From positions 1-13,219 of the forward strand of contig JBMNOI010000105.1 in the NCBI GenBank assembly GCA_050942995.1: a DNA stretch of 13,219 nt. The letters are read 5' to 3'. Below the pieces are notes generated by a model. The model made no database searches and had not been told where the DNA came from. It saw only the letters and a list, made by a program, of their open reading frames with translations. The translations under genes and the position numbers were made by a program. Each line of letters starts with the position of its first letter. Position 1 is the first letter of the stretch. Source of the stretch: JBMNOI01 sp050942995. Its GTDB lineage: Bacteria; Chloroflexota; Anaerolineae; UBA1429. Positions 12,109 through 13,219 of this stretch are shown piece by piece.

Positions 12109-12446
12109 CCACCCGGCAAACTATCTGGACGCCCAGAAATACCTATCTCTACCTCGTCTGCCTGGTCACCCTCATCATGGTGATCATCGCGACGGTGAAC
12201 TTTGTGCGCGCCGGAGTCGAGCTGCTCTATCCCGAGCCCGAACTGCTTCTTGAAGAGCCTGTGCGAGTTCCGGGAGAGCCCCCCGCTCCCGATGCAGAGC
12301 GTACCGAAGAGCAAATACGCTACCAGCAGCGTTGGGCGCAGCGCCGGTCGGTGCTCAGCCTGGTGACCAACGGCACGCTCTTGCTGCTGGCGGGACCGCT
12401 CTATGTGATGCACTGGCGGCGTATCACTCGTGGAGAAGCGACCTGA
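12105..12446 (+). CDS. Small two-helix membrane protein, translationally coupled to the 7TM kinase
   Basis: A 113-aa protein whose ATG overlaps the kinase stop as ATGA (4 nt), with GAGGA 9 nt upstream. Predicted membrane helices are at about 14-36 (YLYLVCLVTLIMVIIATV) and 84-103 (LSLVTNGTLLLLAGPLYVMH). Between them is a 45-residue acidic, Pro-rich segment (PEPELLLEEP, then APDAERTEEQ). Two helices with a DUF5671-like feel are seen in small Chloroflexota proteins, but I cannot confirm that family. The overlap with the kinase suggests a partner or accessory subunit of the membrane sensor. Function unknown. Confidence 0.75.
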   Translation: MTTRQTIWTPRNTYLYLVCLVTLIMVIIATVNFVRAGVELLYPEPELLLEEPVRVPGEPPAPDAERTEEQIRYQQRWAQRRSVLSLVTNGTLLLLAGPLYVMHWRRITRGEAT

Positions 12447-12544
12447 CGCCGTTTAGATGCCCCTGACGCGGACGATGCTCGCGCCGTCTTCTCTTCGGCA
12501 GGTAGTACATCGGCGCCGGTTATGTCACAAGAGCCGACGCAGGT

Positions 12545-12573
12545 TTGACATGCCGTCAAGCGGTCGGTATAAT
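12545..12573 (+). promoter_or_regulatory. Consensus sigma-70 promoter of the four-helix membrane protein gene
   Basis: TTGACA (12545-12550), 17-bp spacer and TATAAT (12568-12573) match the consensus perfectly, including spacing. The predicted start near 12580 gives a leader of about 35 nt. The gene should therefore be expressed independently of the kinase operon. Upstream, 12447-12544 holds only weak dyads such as GCGCCG (12481-12486) with CGGCGC (12511-12516). Confidence 0.82.
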
Positions 12574-12614
12574 TTCGGCCACATTCTGGCAGGTTCATTC
12601 CCACGGGGGTACGC

Positions 12615-12983
12615 ATGAAAGCTCGACTGCCGCAAGGATTGCTGCTCATCGCCATTTTTCAGGTCATCCCGATTCTGATCGTGCCGCCCGATATGCTTGC
12701 GAGCCTCAGCCCCATCATATGGGGATTCATCGCGTTACTTTTTGGCGTTCTGGGGTTCAATCTGATACGATGCCGCGCATGGAGCCGCCTGGCCACCGTT
12801 TTTATTCAGGGGTTCAACATCATCGTTCGACTCTTGGTGATGATCGTCAATGTGGTGGACGGACGAAGCGCAGGCGGCCCGGTCAACTATGGGATACTGG
12901 TCACCTTTATCATCTCGATGCTACTTTCGACGGCCATCCTCTACTATATCGATACACCCGATATTCAGATCGCCATGCGCTGA
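12615..12983 (+). CDS. Small four-helix membrane protein, function unknown
   Basis: A 122-aa protein with ATG at 12615 and GGGGG 5 nt upstream, just downstream of the consensus promoter. Four hydrophobic segments are seen at about 9-23 (LLLIAIFQVIPILIV), 33-51, 59-81 and 92-112. Loops are short, and one (RCRAWSR, 52-58) is basic. No cofactor, catalytic or transport motif is recognisable. The fold and size are common in small integral membrane proteins of Chloroflexota and Actinobacteria. I do not recognise the gene. The strong promoter and its own hairpin/terminator downstream make it a single-gene unit. Confidence 0.78.
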   Translation: MKARLPQGLLLIAIFQVIPILIVPPDMLASLSPIIWGFIALLFGVLGFNLIRCRAWSRLATVFIQGFNIIVRLLVMIVNVVDGRSAGGPVNYGILVTFIISMLLSTAILYYIDTPDIQIAMR

Positions 12984-12985
12984 TC

Positions 12986-13009
12986 TCGAGCCGCCTCTTG
13001 CGGGCTCGA
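12986..13009 (+). terminator. Hairpin just after the membrane protein gene
   Basis: TCGAGCC (12986-12992) pairs with GGCTCGA (13003-13009) around a 10-nt loop, starting 2 nt after the stop codon. There is no T-run, so it is probably an mRNA 3'-end stabiliser or weak terminator ahead of the stronger one at 13077. Confidence 0.4.
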
Positions 13010-13076
13010 AACCGATCGACAGAAAAGGGCGCTCTACAGCTGTCCTCACATAGGGATTTTATACCCGTGAAAAATT

Positions 13077-13111
13077 CGGCATAGTCGTGAATAGCGGCTA
13101 TGCCGTTTTTT
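13077..13111. terminator. Bidirectional rho-independent terminator
   Basis: CGGCATAG (13077-13084) and CTATGCCG (13098-13105) form an 8-bp stem with a 13-nt loop, followed by TTTTTT (13106-13111) on the plus strand. On the minus strand the stem is followed by AATTTTTC, so it can also end a convergent transcript. It closes the plus-strand membrane-protein unit and the convergent coding tail at 13098-13219, whose stop codon lies inside the stem. Confidence 0.85.
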
Positions 13112-13219
13112 CGTCCATTTTCGGAAAATCTATTGCTCCGATGCAATTGTAAATGATTTGAATTCGCTGGGTTCGGACACCATCTATCTTCTCTGCCTTA
13201 TACACGATTATCTTCTCGA
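13098..13219 (-). CDS. C-terminal tail of a probable serine site-specific recombinase (partial)
   Basis: On the minus strand a frame enters from the right edge (first full codon 13217-13215) and runs 39 codons to TAG at 13100-13098. The peptide begins EKIIVYKAE and contains RTQRIQIIYNCIGAIDFP. From memory, this matches the end of the C-terminal domain (DUF4368-type) of large serine recombinases, which often read EKIVV...R...IYYNFIGxI. The other two minus frames have stops within about 20 nt of the edge. Codons are AT-rich (ATA, AAA, ATT, GAA), unlike the GC-rich neighbours, consistent with acquired DNA. The stop sits in the bidirectional terminator stem, as expected of a real gene end. Only the tail is visible, so the call is tentative. 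Confidence 0.5.
   Translation of the reverse strand, partial: EKIIVYKAEKIDGVRTQRIQIIYNCIGAIDFPKMDEKTA

Noticed and set aside
12545..13084. 179-codon plus-strand frame over the four-helix membrane protein
   Set aside because: Starts within a promoter, is His/Arg/Ser-rich, and overlaps a membrane protein with a clear hydrophobic pattern and ribosome site.
1..13219. CRISPR array, tRNA or rRNA genes
   Set aside because: No regularly spaced repeats, no tRNA cloverleaf or rRNA signature seen on either strand.

Overview
The window looks like a chromosomal segment of a GC-rich bacterium, most likely a member of the Chloroflexota. Reasons are an Anaerolineae-style lipoprotein solute-binding protein with a long Pro/Thr/Glu linker, multi-domain PAS/GAF kinases with a NarL-type transmitter (one with a 7TM sensor), a stand-alone KaiB-family protein next to kinases, and frequent GTG starts. 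This assignment is inference from protein style; there is no rRNA or other marker gene.

Left part (1-2640, minus strand): a CUT1-type carbohydrate ABC transporter operon. It reads from a strong promoter at 2600-2629 through a long leader (about 300 nt), the solute-binding lipoprotein (881-2293), a 13-bp perfect intercistronic hairpin (792-826), and a permease that runs off the left edge (1-717).

Middle-left (2722-7461, plus strand): a divergently transcribed catabolic operon. It holds an SDR oxidoreductase, a zinc-dependent MDR dehydrogenase, a VOC metalloprotein, and a single-chain fusion of the alpha and beta halves of a 2-oxoacid/acetoin dehydrogenase E1 (thiamine diphosphate enzyme). No E2 or E3 gene is present. 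The divergent promoters share a near-identical 13-bp motif in their -35/-10 spacers, so transporter and enzymes are probably one regulon for an imported sugar, polyol or related carbonyl compound. The operon ends near a nested hairpin at 7397-7461.

Middle-right (7569-12446, plus strand): a signalling operon. An extended -10 promoter and a structured leader of roughly 180 nt precede a KaiB-family protein. The next gene, a PAS-GAF-HisKA_3 kinase, overlaps it by 8 nt. It is followed by a paralogous 7TM-PAS-GAF-HisKA_3 kinase and a small two-helix membrane protein (4-nt overlap). There is no response regulator, KaiC or KaiA in the window.

Right end (12545-13219): a four-helix membrane protein under a perfect consensus promoter, a bidirectional terminator, and, entering from the right on the minus strand, a 39-codon AT-richer coding tail that resembles the C-terminus of a serine site-specific recombinase. 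This may be the edge of a mobile element.
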